Source: Pezizomycotina sp. ARF18
Taxonomy: Eukaryota > Ascomycota
Length of the DNA: 30,676 bases
Reading direction: 5' to 3'
Assembly: GCA_002224055.1 (NCBI GenBank)
Contig: AZLU01000011.1
Location: 368,718 to 399,393, forward strand
A program made the position numbers and the translations under genes. The number at the start of each line of letters is the position of its first letter. Position 1 is the first letter of the stretch. The notes below the pieces were generated by a model. It did not search any database. It saw nothing but the letters and a program-made list of their open reading frames with translations, and was not told the DNA's origin. Shown here one piece after another: positions 21,273-30,676 of this stretch.

Positions 21273-21898
21273 CCTGTTCCTATAATCGACTTATAGAATT
21301 GTAGAAAACCTCCTTATATTGAAAAGTACGAAGGGGTTTGCGGCCAGGAATTGGGAATAATTAAAGGAGGAACGAGAAATTGAGAGAAGAGCTATTAAGT
21401 TGTCCGGCGGGTCCTTTAAATATGTAAAATAGTTAATTCTCTACGTCTCATGCACATGCCTGGATTTCAATCCAGGTTTTAAGTTACTCCGCTCAACGTC
21501 ATACATGAACTCTCGTGATATGACATATCCTATAGATGCTTGCAAGTCTGGACGGCTGCGAAAGCGTATCTTGTCCTTATCGTAAATTAAATGCTTAATT
21601 GTTTACACCGCATAGAGAAGATTCCACAGTACTAGTCCCGGGAAATATAGAGAAGATTGAAGCTCTAATGGAGACTTGAGTCTTCTAGGTGAGCAGCTTC
21701 ATACGTTTAGGATAAACCAGACAGTAAGCCGTCCTCAACAGGATATGTGCTTTCATGACGGATATCGAAAGATAAAGTGTATTCTTGAAATACGTGAAGA
21801 ACGCTTTATGCGGTTAAAAATCTAAAATGCTAATCAAAATACATATACGGCCGAATAGATGATAATTATTTTTCTTTCTAGTTTATGTGACCATACTC
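21273..21898. other. spacer between B and C with one perfect hairpin
   Basis: Contains the promoter side of B and the 3' flank of C. CCTGGAT/ATCCAGG form a perfect 7-bp stem with a 4-nt loop at 21459-21476. Nothing else seen. Confidence 0.5.
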
Positions 21899-22441
21899 CT
21901 ATGCGATAACTCCCTTGATGTACGTGTTCTTCTTAGCCTTCTCGTACCCCGCCGCAAGCTCCGGATCGGCGGCAAGCTTCTCCTTGAACTCAGCCCGCTG
22001 CGTCCGCTCCCTCTGCTTCCTTTCGAGCTCCTCCATCTCCTTACGAATGAGCTGAGACTTCTCCGCCTCCGAAAGCGGCGTAAGATTGTCACTGGTGAAC
22101 CTTCCGTATACTTTCTCATAGTAGTGCGGATCCTGCTGTACTTTTTGCTGCTTCACGGCGATGTCCCGGGCCCTCTTGGCGTCCGCGTCCTCCTTCCTCC
22201 TCTGCGCGAGGCTTTAGCTTCTTCGGCTTGGATTTCGGCTTCAGTCTTGATGACCTCGTAGCCTTCGCTGATTTCCTTCTGGCGGGCGGCGATTTCAGTG
22301 GCGGAGAGCGCGGGCGCTGGGGCTCGCTGCCTGGAAAGGAACGATCGGAGCCAGGGGCGGGAGCAGCTACGGGAGCGGAGCAGCGATGACGGCACCGAGG
22401 ACGGCGGCGGTGACTACGAGAGAGGTAGTAGTGAACTTCAT
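21899..22441 (-). CDS. secreted protein C, Glu/Lys-rich coiled-coil, frame broken three times
   Basis: Unrecognised. The ATG at 22441 opens MKFTTTSLVVTAAVLGAVIA followed by AP, an excellent signal peptide. That frame stops at once; in the next frame comes PVAAPAPGSDRSF, and in a third ALSATEIAARQKEISEGYEV. A last hop near 22207 leads to RDIAVKQQKVQQDPHYYEKV and KSQLIRKEMEELERKQRERT, ending NTYIKGVIA and TAG at 21899. All three hops (near 22376, 22325 and 22207) are equivalent to one missing base. The mature protein is about 160 residues, has no Cys, and is mostly charged helix likely to form a coiled coil. The leader and the AAP/Pro-rich junction match D and E, but the EPGW-aromatic motif is absent. 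Confidence 0.7.
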
Positions 22442-22599
22442 TTTGACTCTATGTTTCTTGAGTGATAGACGCTTTGGTTTTTCTTTAGTGGTTGGTGAAT
22501 TGACGGTGGCGTATATGTATATGGTCTTCGAAAAACGAATATCGTCGACTCAGGGGTGCTACCTAGCAGCCTTATTTATCCTCAGGCTTAGGGGCACGT

Positions 22600-22616
22600 A
22601 GAGAGAGAGAGAGAGA
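22600..22616 (+). repeat. (GA)n microsatellite
   Basis: About eight GA units, roughly 160 bp upstream of the start of gene C. Simple repeat in a promoter region. Confidence 0.85.
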
Positions 22617-23653
22617 AAAATGAGAGAATTACTTATTATAGTCATTCCGGTCCACGGGTCTTTCATCGTGAAACATTGGGATGGAACATTAATAAACACT
22701 TATATCGTGAGTCTACCGGAAGAGTCTCGTGTAAAAGCTCGCAAACCCCTCGGGTATGTCTCATGCGGTATATAACGTAGCACGTTTCCCCCAGCGTTTG
22801 GCTCATATAATGCTGGCAGAAGAATTCATGAAGGAAATGATTTATGAGCTCAGAGCTATAGCTGGAGCTCGAACAAGACAGTAATGTTTTACACGCACGA
22901 CTCATATCAAAAAACAGTTTCGTGTTAAACCGTCGGGACTTGACAAGCGTATGCGCCGTATGACGAAATGGTTATTCAGATTTCCCGGGCTTTTCCGAAG
23001 CTACGCTATTAGAAGACATAAAAATGATTGACCACCACAGAGCAGTCTCGGGACTCCCCGAAGGATGAGACTGTCTTCAGAGATGCTCAAGGGCATAGAG
23101 GTATCGCTATTATTGCTATCGTCAATAACTGTTAAGTAGTAGTATAGCTAGATGTTTCATTTTTATTCTCTTTGATATTGTGGCAGCCGCTGTTGTAAAA
23201 CCGTCTCAAGCATGAAGGGAACATCATAATCGCTCTGAAAGCTTAGAGCGGAGCCTAAGATTAACTAGAATGGTATTCTATTTCGAGGCTACAGGACGCA
23301 TCTTTGCTTTTGACCTCTCTAATAAAAATCGACTATAGAGTCTACGCAAGAGGAACATACCGATATATACATAATAATAAAAACTCTGTGAAGTAAAATA
23401 AGATATCATGAAGTCATAAATAATCTTAATACGTGATAAGGATATTACTGATATTACTCTAGATCGTCTCCAAAGTTTATTAAAAGTATGCATGGCAAAT
23501 AAAAAATTCACAGCTGAATAATATACAAGGAAACAAAACGGGCGAGTGCCTTTACGGTCAGAGATTGCGATACCTTCCATTCCGATCTAACGATTAACCC
23601 GGGAAAAAAAAAGATTAAAAAAAGGGAAGTAAGAGAGAAGGATATCAGAAACC
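22617..23653. other. spacer between divergent genes C (-) and D (+)
   Basis: Shared intergenic region of a divergent pair, 1.2 kb start to start. 22663-22905 (-) is an 80-codon frame with an ATG and six Cys (MSRACKTLLSCSSSSYSS), which might be a small Cys-rich protein but has no clear leader. 23278-23580 (-) is a 100-codon hydrophobic/Tyr-rich frame with no coding character I trust. A-rich sequence lies just before the start of D (about 23603-23640). Confidence 0.45.
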
Positions 23654-24469
23654 ATGAAGGTCACAGCCGCCGTAACAGCTCTTGCTGTCATAACACCTTA
23701 CCTTGGAACCGTAATCGCCGCACCGGTACCTCTTCCCATACTGCTCCGGCTCCAGAGCCAGGCTGGTACGACCCTTCATAAACTTCTGGGACCGTATATT
23801 CGTAGCACGGAGCGTGTTGAGGCCCGCAACATTGCAAAGCAAGCCACATCCGACGCTAAAAACCTGGCGAAGCCTGGAGTAGCGGAAGTGGCGGAAAACG
23901 TCGAGCGAGCAGCGATCAACCCGCAAGCGCTCAAAGAAGTCGAGAAAGAAGTCGGCATCGTACATCCGAACGTCGGCAAAGAAGTAAAGCAAGCGAAGCA
24001 AATACGGCCAACTCCAAAGGCTGCGGGACAGCAGAAGAAGGCTGGTTTGACTCGTGTTTAAGAAAAGACTCCTGTCCCGCTAATAACCCGTGAAGCAAGT
24101 CGAAGGTGTGCCCCTGGAGGGTTTCGATAACATAAAAACAAAATTCGAGCCGTGGACGGAAACGATAATTCGGCCAACTCCAAAAGGTGCCGGAGGACGA
24201 AAGAAGGGCTGGTGGGACTCGTGGTCTAAGAAAAGACTCCTGTCCTGCTAATAGACGGGCGGTAGACCAGACGAAGGTATACAAGGTAGTTGAGAAATAA
24301 GTCTCGCCGGCGAACGCTAAAGGCAGAGGACTTCACCAACTTGGCGGCTCGGCTTAATCGGGCGGCTAAAGGTGAGGAGAAATTCGAGAAGGCTAGTAAG
24401 CAGGCTAGTAAGGCTACGGGTTGGGGTGGTCTTAGGCAATTGAGTATGTATTACTGGTTCGAAATGTGA
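23654..24469 (+). CDS. secreted protein D with internal duplication and W-rich motifs, frame broken many times
   Basis: Unrecognised family shared with B and E. The ATG at 23654 opens MKVTAAVTALAVITPYLGTV followed by IAAPVPLP, a signal peptide. In the next frame comes TAPAPEPGWYDP, and in the third FINFWDRIF, the same order as in B and E. The original frame resumes with ERVEARNIAKQATSDAKNLA, a Lys/Ala/Glu-rich helical body. Then RPTPKAAGQQKK precedes a shifted GWFDSCLRKDSC, and a second copy reads RPTPKGAGGRKK then GWWDSWSKKRLLSC. A further frame (24326-24469) reads EDFTNLAARLNRAAKGEEKF and KATGWGGLRQL to TGA at 24467. At least five hops are needed. The end is uncertain: stops at 24061 and 24250 also exist in other frames. 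Taken whole it would be about 270 residues. Confidence 0.65.
24004..24254 (+). repeat. imperfect tandem duplication inside gene D, period 168 bp
   Basis: 24004-24084 and 24172-24253 match over about 80 bp, starting cggccaactccaaa and ending aagaaaagactcctgtcc. The starts are 168 bp (56 codons) apart, so the period is in frame. Both copies encode RPTPK...KK followed by a Gly-Trp-aromatic motif. Similarity is weaker between the copies. Confidence 0.8.
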
Positions 24470-25628
24470 GTTGTTGATTAGTTGTTAGTCGCTAGCTACT
24501 TAAGTACACGATACTGCCAAGGATCCGTCCTACACAAATGGCCATCTGATTTGAGTTATTAAGTATAAAGTATATGGTATTCCGGCAGACGAAAATAGGT
24601 TGTATCTATCTACTTAAGTATTTAGTTAGGCTTTGCGCTCGAAACTATGTCATGATGTGGTTGCTATCTAAAAGTCATTATTAGAGAAGGATATATAGAT
24701 ATATATGTGTTTCTCATGTCTTTTTAGTATACTTGAAAGAAAAAAAAAAAGGAAAGAAAGAAACATTACCAGTTCCAATTCTTCTATCGTTTGAACAATA
24801 CAAGTGCGTATCATGAAGAACTCTGCGTTATCCGAAACAGCTTCTCTTCATCTGGGGCAGAAAGATCATTCATTCTGAACCGATCGAAAAGGTATCAGAG
24901 GAAATGATACAAAAGCATTATTGTAAGTCCGGGACTCTGTTCAATGAATAAACTAGGCAGCCCGGAGAAGTAAACAGTAGCTTCACGCACCCGCTTCAAT
25001 TATTACCATGCATATATTTCATACCATAAATTAATTAGTATGTTGATCATATCAAATGATGAACAATTCACACTCAAATATGGGATACCCTCGCATTGTA
25101 GAAGGAACATACTTAATTGAAACAACGCCTGAACTTATCTTTGGGGGTATTGACACTGATCTATTCTCGATGGAATTTTCGCGTGATTTCCCAAACAAAC
25201 ATGCCATAGTGCTTACTGCCTAGCCATATATTACCCGAGCATGGCACGATGTGGAAACGAATTCTTGGATTTGGATACTCAACTTAGGGCTCCAGGAGGC
25301 GACAGTATGCGAATTAAGCTCTGGAGGGTGTTGTTCTAGAATCTCTCGTGATTTTGACACAAATCTTACTGCTGTCGTGTAATTATAGCAGCTAATGAAC
25401 TTATATTCTCCAACCGTTGTAAAGCGGCAGAAGTTCCTAGCGATACAACATTAAGTTCCTGGTAGAATTTAGAGCGCACCGAGATTCTAGATCAAGAAAA
25501 ATAAAACTTTGCTGTCCCTAACGCATCCTCGGATGCAGGTGTTAGAACCAGATCATCTACATCCTGCGATTTCACGAACGGGAAACCACTTGAATGTTAT
25601 AGCATTTCAGCACGAATTTGTAGCGAAC
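24470..25628. other. spacer between secreted-protein genes D and E
   Basis: AT-rich. It contains the 3' flank of D and promoter of E. No frame over 60 codons with coding character. An A11 run lies near 24741-24751. Confidence 0.5.
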
Positions 25629-26236
25629 ATGAAGGTCACGATACCTCCCTCCTCGCGGCTGTCGTGTTCATAGCATGCGCCTACGCCGCGCCACTTCTAT
25701 ACCCTCCCATCCCGACGCCCGAGCCAGGCATTCTAGACTTCCTCAAAGATATCTTCACCTGGGGAAAAACAACCGACAAGGAGGGCGATATCAGGACGGT
25801 CGAGAGCGCGGGAAGCACCGCAGCCACAACCGACGCAAAGACAGAAACAAAAGAGGAAGCGAACCTACGCAAAGCCCAGCAAAAGCAACGTGAAGCGGAA
25901 GAGAAAGCCAAAGAAAACGCGCTCCAAGCAGAGCAAAAGGCAAAGAAGGCAGCAGCGCTCAAAGCGCAGAAAGAGGAGAATACGAAGAAGCTTCAAGCTT
26001 GGATAGACGAGGAACTACGAAAGCAGGATATGGAGGAGAGGGAGGAAATGGAAGCAACGAGACTTAAGAAACTTAAAAAAGGAAGAAGCGAAACGTAAGG
26101 CGGAAGCTGAGGCAAGGGAGAAAAGCAGGAAGAAGGCGGAACTCAGGGCCAGCAACAGCCGAAGAAAGCTGGTGGTTCTGGTAGGGAGGGAATAACTGAA
26201 AAGTCCAAAACAAAGAGTACGTTTAGCGTTAGCTAG
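25629..26236 (+). CDS. secreted protein E, EPG-aromatic motif and long charged helix, frame broken
   Basis: Unrecognised family shared with B and D. The ATG at 25629 gives MKVT; the frame must change near 25645 to give SLLAAVVFIACAYAAP, a clear signal peptide. Without that change the ATG frame stops after 14 codons. The mature start LLYPPIPTPEPG leads into ILDFLKDIFTWGKTTDKEG, equivalent to GWLSDFLDWSKSS in B. Residues about 60-145 are a nearly pure Lys/Glu/Ala/Gln helix (KAQQKQREAEEKAKENALQA), likely a coiled coil. A second change occurs in an A6 run (26075-26080), here equivalent to one extra base. A third near 26142 leads to QGQQQPKKAGGSGREG and TAG at 26234. The tail QxxxPKKAGG resembles RPTPKAAGQQKKAG in D. 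About 200 residues in total. Confidence 0.68.
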
Positions 26237-26769
26237 GCCTGGGTAGCATTGGCTCGCTACGTACTTGTTAGGTAGGATATACAAGCCCTCCTAAGGGATC
26301 TATCACGAAGAATAATGAACTTAATGGGATGCCAGTGAGCAAGGATCGTTTTGTATCACACTCCGCATCAATATGGTGAAGTTAATTGTCGTTCTGCAAT
26401 GATCCGAAGAACCCACGACATAAATGATAATGCACACAGCTAGCTTCCCAGATCTTCTAGCCCCTTCGTTTTATCGATGGTTCCATTTATTATTAACTTT
26501 CTTTACGACCTTTACTTCCATCTAAATATAAACAACCGTTCTCTCTATTTCTCCAGTTTCTAATTCAAAATCGGCGAATATAGTCTTGATAGCGCTGTTG
26601 TCTTGACTTTCGTTAGTTGTATATTGCCGAAATCCAATAACGTTACAAAATGTATCTGCAGAAACTGGTCGTACCAGGTCTCTATCTTATATAAAATAAA
26701 TTTGCCATAGTTATGTTCAATTTCACATCTAACATCGAATTTCATGATCTATAACATATATTATTGTTC
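26237..26769. other. spacer after gene E
   Basis: AT-rich 3' flank of E. The only frame (26560-26745, -) has no coding character. Confidence 0.45.
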
Positions 26770-28165
26770 AAGAACGGAATTTGCCAGCTTTTTCGGCGCT
26801 CAAAGAGCAGTCGGAGGATCGGAGGTTATATATATCTCTCGGTCGAGGGAAAGGCGAGGCTCCGCAGATCTCCGTGTATACATATGCACAGGATATTGGA
26901 ACGCCGAAGTCCTCCAATGGACCCCACATTCCTAACCAACTTCCTCCAGACCCGGCACAGGATAACGCCGACCTACGGCGCATACGGCGCGAGTGTTTCC
27001 CTCTTGGATTTATATACATATTCTCAATAAAAACGCCGCGTCTCGGGCAGGGTATTTAGCGTGGGTAGCCTTGGCGGGTAGCCTGGCATTTATTCTCTCG
27101 GTAACCGAGTAAGTAGCTTCGGTAACGCTACAAAACCACTATCTTCTATAACGACCACGCCAAATACCGGCTCGGCCGTTAACGAAATTTCAATAGTGAC
27201 GAGCACCCGATCATATATTTCGTCGGGTGCCGTCGCTCTCTAAAATAGTCCGGATCGGCATATTCAAAAGCCGACGAACAAGAAGTCTTTCCAACCGCAA
27301 CCTCCGTGAGAAGATATTCTTACTTGTGAATCGTAAGAACTCACATTAGATTTCAGTCGCTTGAAAACATCGGCTGCATGTTTGTTTTAAACTATAAACA
27401 ATCGGAGAGTCTATCACCGATTACTATTAAGCGTTATTTTTTTTTTTTTTGTCTCGTTTCTTCTCCGCTCAATGATCGGAGATGGAGATGCAACAAGATG
27501 TTAGTATTCTGGAAAGTCGGTAGTAAAACCGCAAGTTACATCATCGGCGCCGTGACATGTGCCGCATACCGATCATCAAAGTCGTATCTAGAGTTTAGCG
27601 TCTCCCATGTAACATTGAACTCGCACGAAACCGAGGCGATGTTTCTTAGCCCCGGTACCCCGTCAGAAGGCTTTAACATCACCCTCCTATCTTAGAAGCT
27701 TGAAGGAAATATTTCAATCGATATCACGCATCATCGGTATCTTTAAAACGCCGACGCTCCAAGCTTTTCAAGCTCAATCGGTGAAACAGCTCCGATATAT
27801 CCAAGTTCTCGGTCTTTAGATACTTCTAGATAAACGAGATCGGAAACACTCTAGCACCGACGCAAATTCAAACAACTCTAGATCCCGTTTTCCCCGACAA
27901 ACAAAAAGGGTCGGAAACATCGGCTCTTCAAAACAGCTCATCAACAAATCCGGAGTATATTAAGCACCGACGTCAAAAAAGACGCGGAAGATCGGAGTAC
28001 CCGCCTCGTCAAAAGCTTAAGCACTCTCCGGTCGCCTTCACTATCAGAGACTCGCAATCTTCATTTTTTACGTTGGGTACCGAAACATCCTCACCGTCGG
28101 AGCGCCGGAGCAAAACCGACCGATATATCGATCTCGGTATAGGCAGGATATATATCCATGTCCTC
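26770..28165. repeat. cluster of short TCGG...CCGA inverted repeats
   Basis: Many short stems built on TCGG and CCGA lie within 1.4 kb of AT-rich DNA. Examples: CTCGGT/ACCGAG with a 1-nt centre at 27097-27109; GCACCCGA/TCGGGTGC with a 12-nt loop at 27203-27230; TCGGC/GCCGA at 27255-27274; AATCGG/CCGATT at 27400-27422; ATCGG/CCGAT at 27777-27796; TCGG/CCGA at 27840-27860. Related phrases recur (aaaacgccg, agcaccgacg, atcggaga, tcggaaac). The frames here (up to 105 codons on both strands) lack any known motif. It may be an old degenerate repeat element or an array of CGG/CCG-type binding sites. Confidence 0.4.
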
Positions 28166-29193
28166 GACAATTTTCCGCTTGTGGATTTTTGGTATCACGG
28201 CGCATTCATTGTCTTAACGAACGTGAAACCGGCGACCTGTTAACGTGTTATTTTCACTTAATCTCTCCTAAAAAAAAAAAAAAGCTCCTCAAAGGAATAT
28301 TTGGCGGACCGTACATGGTTGATGTATAGAATTGAGACCTTGAGGTATCCTACTACTCTTCACAATCCTTTATGCGTTCAAGAAACATAACCTAGTCGTG
28401 CGTATATCCGCCCCTTTGAGATAAAAAACAAGGGAACAAGTTCCCCTAGCTAGTCACCGGAACGTACCTATAATTTGATCTTTCACATTTCACAATTCCA
28501 TTTCCCGGCTCTAAAGATAACTACTAGCATAGTATTCTATATAATTTAATTTATTTCCCTTAGTACGGAAAAAACCCGTGACCAGATCAATTTCATTACT
28601 TTCAAATAGAAACAAAAAAATCGACCTCTGAGTTCAGGAGGATGAGGAAGAAGGAAGGATAGTATATATATATATAAAGGGGATATCAAACAAAACCTAT
28701 AATAATAAAGAATAGAAAAAAGCGTAAATTACAAATTAATAAAACAAAAAAGAAGGTAATAATGGAAACTTGTAGTGTGTGTACTATAAATACAATAGAG
28801 TAGAATGTAAGAAATATATATATGTACCGCTGAACAGAATAAAAAGGGGAATGGGGGAGGAAGAAGTAAGGTACAGCTACAAATAAAATAAAGTATATAT
28901 ATCGAAACAAAGAAAACGACGTCGCTTTTTTTGAACTGAAAACCAAAAATTCAAAGAAGGAAAAAGAACGAATTGGTATATATATATAAAAAAAACTCCA
29001 GCTAAGGCTCGCATGTATACCAATTAAGGAAAAAAAAAAGAAAAAAGGCGCAAGTAAAGGAGAGAAAAACATGATCGCACTGAAACGGATCTTTCGAATA
29101 ACAATGATTATTTGACTTGATTGTAATCAGAGTCCCGCAAAGAAAAAAAGCAAAAGAAAGAAAAAGAATCATGCGGATCTCGACGTAAGGTTG
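28166..29193. other. A-rich spacer with (TA)n tracts
   Basis: About 28560-29170 is purine-rich with A runs and TA repeats (near 28664-28676 and 28978-28988). The 128-codon frame 28686-29072 (-) is mostly Phe/Ile/Ser and is a composition artefact. The left half of the stretch has nothing recognisable. It should contain the 3' flank of the histidine kinase gene. Confidence 0.5.
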
Positions 29194-29290
29194 TCAGCAG
29201 GATATAAGCGGTAAAATCCAATATAGATAAGCGGCATTATATAGATAACCGCGCATTATCGCTCGGTAAAAATCAGTCGGCAAAGGATGG

Positions 29291-30676
29291 TTAATTGTTA
29301 CTCCTCCTAACGTCTTGCAGTACGTCCTGAGAACTTCCTTCAGCTGTGGCCGTCGGATCGGTTTCGAAGAAGTAATCCATCCGCTGTCGAAGCACTTTTG
29401 AACGTTCTCTTCTTCCGAACGCGGTCAGCGCGACGATGGAGCCTGGTAGCCCATTTCCCTGATCTTCTTCGTGGCCTCTATTCCGAGATTCGGCATCTGG
29501 ACGTCCATGAAAGATGATCTCGTACTTCTTCTTGCCGCTAGCGCTCCTTGATCCTGTCGACGGCTTGCAGACCGTCTTCTGCCAGTGCGACATCTAGTGA
29601 GGAAACCGTAGTTAGTAACAAAATCAATAAAATTTAATTCGGCACCCGAATCTCTCCACTTTGACTTACCGGAAACGTCTTCCAGCTTGAGTAGCTTTGA
29701 CCACGTCTGGTTAACCTTGTTATCCTCACCAGGACTCGTATCGGTTCCTTCAAACGTTCAGCGTGTCTTTTTTACCTTCATCTTTCGAGCTGCCGGCGGC
29801 CGCTTTACCAGCAGCGGCAGCAGAAGGCGTGGTCTCGGTGCCCTCCGGGACTAGTAACCGCAACCACAGGAGGCGCCAGTGCTGTATCAGTAGGTGCATC
29901 CGCTGGTTGCACGGTGGAGTCGCCGTTTTATCCACCGGTTCCCGCTCCGATCTAATCTAGGAGTATAACCCGGAGCATTTCGGTGGAAGGACTGAGATGG
30001 GGAGGAGGCGGTGGGCGGCGGCGGTGGCGGACCGTGATGTAACCGGTCAAAATTATCATCGTCTGCCGCATCTTGGAGCAAAGAAAGGTTGCGAAAGACC
30101 GACGAGACGCGTCGAGTCCTGGACCTGAGCAACAGGGATGGAATCGAGCTGAAAAGCCGTCGACACACACTTCTGAGACTCTGCGGCGTCCCTCGCCTTC
30201 GATAGCCTGTATTGCAACTTCCCGGTCGGGGTTGCCGTCCGGATCAAGACCGTGTCGGTCGACCTTTCAGCGGTATCCTCAGCGTGAACGTGCTACACCC
30301 TTCGAAGGACTTGAGCTCTATCACACCACATCAGCCGCCAGCTGCTTGCAGATACTCAGCCCCAGCCCAGTTCCTCCGTACTCTTCGAGAGGCGAGGTGC
30401 TTGCACGAAGGGCTCGAAGATTTGAGAGTGCATGTGGCCGGGATACCCATTCCGGTATCGATCACCGAGAATTCGAACATCCTGAGTGTAATAGCAGATG
30501 CGTTCCCGCTTCCTGGCGTATTGCGTCCATGGAGGTCTTTTCCCCGCGTGGTGGTGATGCGCAGGCTCAAAGTAGGCCGCCGCTCCTTCCTTTCGACGAG
30601 TCCGATACTTGCCCTCGGCCGTCGTACCGCGAAGCGAAGCTTGCCGTAACTCCTCCAGATTTGCAGCGTTCGAGGC
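29291..30676 (-). CDS. Sln1/TcsB-type (group VI) hybrid histidine kinase, C-terminal part, frame broken, runs off the window edge
   Basis: Hybrid histidine kinases of this class sense osmotic stress at the plasma membrane and signal by phosphorelay to Ypd1 and the Hog1 MAPK pathway. Visible in order: MFEFSVIDTGMGIP (ATPase G1 box, 30480-30439), then in shifted frames HMHSQIFEPFVQA (F box), EEYGGTGLGLSICKQL (G2 box, about 30389-30342) and IELKSFEG with STFTLRIPLK. A Pro/Ser-rich linker lies at about 29760-30250 (poly-Pro near 30003-30030). The receiver domain follows: RVLV..EDNKVNQ (about 29740-29700), an intron 29594-29669 (GTAAGT, TACTAAC, TAG), DVALAEDGLQAVDRIK, MDVQMPNLGIEATKKIRE with the phospho-Asp, VALTAF, MDYFF and SKPIRRPQLKEVL with the conserved Lys. 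At least eight frame changes occur, at least one an extra T before MDVQMP. The sensor half lies beyond 30676. The stop may be 29291 or, in the frame of SKPIRRP, 29194. Confidence 0.88.
29594..29669 (-). other. intron in the receiver domain of the histidine kinase gene
   Basis: 76 nt: donor GTAAGTC, branch point TACTAAC, acceptor CACTAG. It joins KLLKLEDVS to DVALAEDGLQ, a continuous receiver-domain sequence. It is the clearest intron of the window and supports the minus strand and the fungal origin. Confidence 0.85.

Noticed and set aside
21459-21476. Perfect 7-bp hairpin with TTCA loop, considered as a tRNA T-arm or terminator
   Set aside because: Loop length and flanks do not fit a tRNA, and no acceptor or anticodon arm could be found; rho-independent terminators are not expected in a fungal nuclear genome.
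25681-25962. 93-codon minus frame rich in Ala, Ser and Phe opposite gene E
   Set aside because: It is the shadow of the Lys/Glu/Ala-rich helix coded on the + strand, which has the signal peptide and shared motif.
28686-29072. 128-codon Phe/Ile/Ser-rich minus frame
   Set aside because: It is the complement of an A-rich purine tract with TA repeats; composition artefact.
1-30676. Transposable elements, CRISPR arrays, rRNA and tRNA
   Set aside because: No transposase, reverse transcriptase or integrase motifs, no long terminal or inverted repeats, no regularly spaced repeats and no tRNA-like B box with supporting arms were seen by eye. Small or degraded elements could have been missed.

Overview
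The window looks like nuclear DNA of a filamentous ascomycete fungus. The evidence is the gene content (an RTA1-type membrane protein, a two-domain fungal RNase T2, a Sln1-type hybrid histidine kinase and several small secreted proteins), short introns with GTAAGT donors and TACTAAC branch points (e.g. 29594-29669, 14571-14629), and AT-rich spacers with long A/T runs. I saw no transposon protein, rRNA, tRNA or CRISPR array.

A property of the whole window decides how it must be read. Almost every recognisable gene is broken by several one-base frame changes, nearly all equivalent to one missing base and often beside a C or G run. In the RNase T2 gene the six exons sum to 1202 nt; adding one base at each of the seven breaks gives 1209, an exact multiple of three. 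This fits uncorrected long-read consensus errors better than biology, although decay cannot be excluded. Simple ORF calling therefore badly under-reports genes here, and several calls below rest on conserved motifs that hop between frames.

Layout. 35-1001 (-): RTA1-like seven-helix membrane protein. 1.0-9.0 kb: gene-poor, with weak candidates for small secreted proteins. 9039-9542 (+): protein with one C2H2-like zinc finger. 10.5-12.2 kb: coding-looking but unidentified patches. 13606-15636 (-): secreted RNase T2 with a Gly/Ser linker and C-terminal domain, six exons. 15.6-19.4 kb: mostly spacer with poly(A)/poly(T) runs and microsatellites. 19.4-26.2 kb: a cluster of five small secreted-protein genes (three on -, two on +). 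26.7-28.2 kb: dense short inverted repeats of the TCGG...CCGA type. 29291-30676 (-): the C-terminal part of a Sln1/TcsB-type hybrid histidine kinase, running off the right edge.

The most interesting content is the 19.4-26.2 kb cluster. Three of the five proteins share a signal peptide, a Pro-rich stretch ending in EPG(W/I), a short aromatic segment and then a Lys/Glu/Ala-rich helical body. Two of them repeat a W-rich motif (GWLSDFLDWSK, DLWGRLFSFSKK, GWWDSWSKK), and one contains a 168-bp internal duplication. I do not recognise this as a described family. It reads as a local expansion of secreted, possibly effector-like, proteins beside a secreted nuclease.
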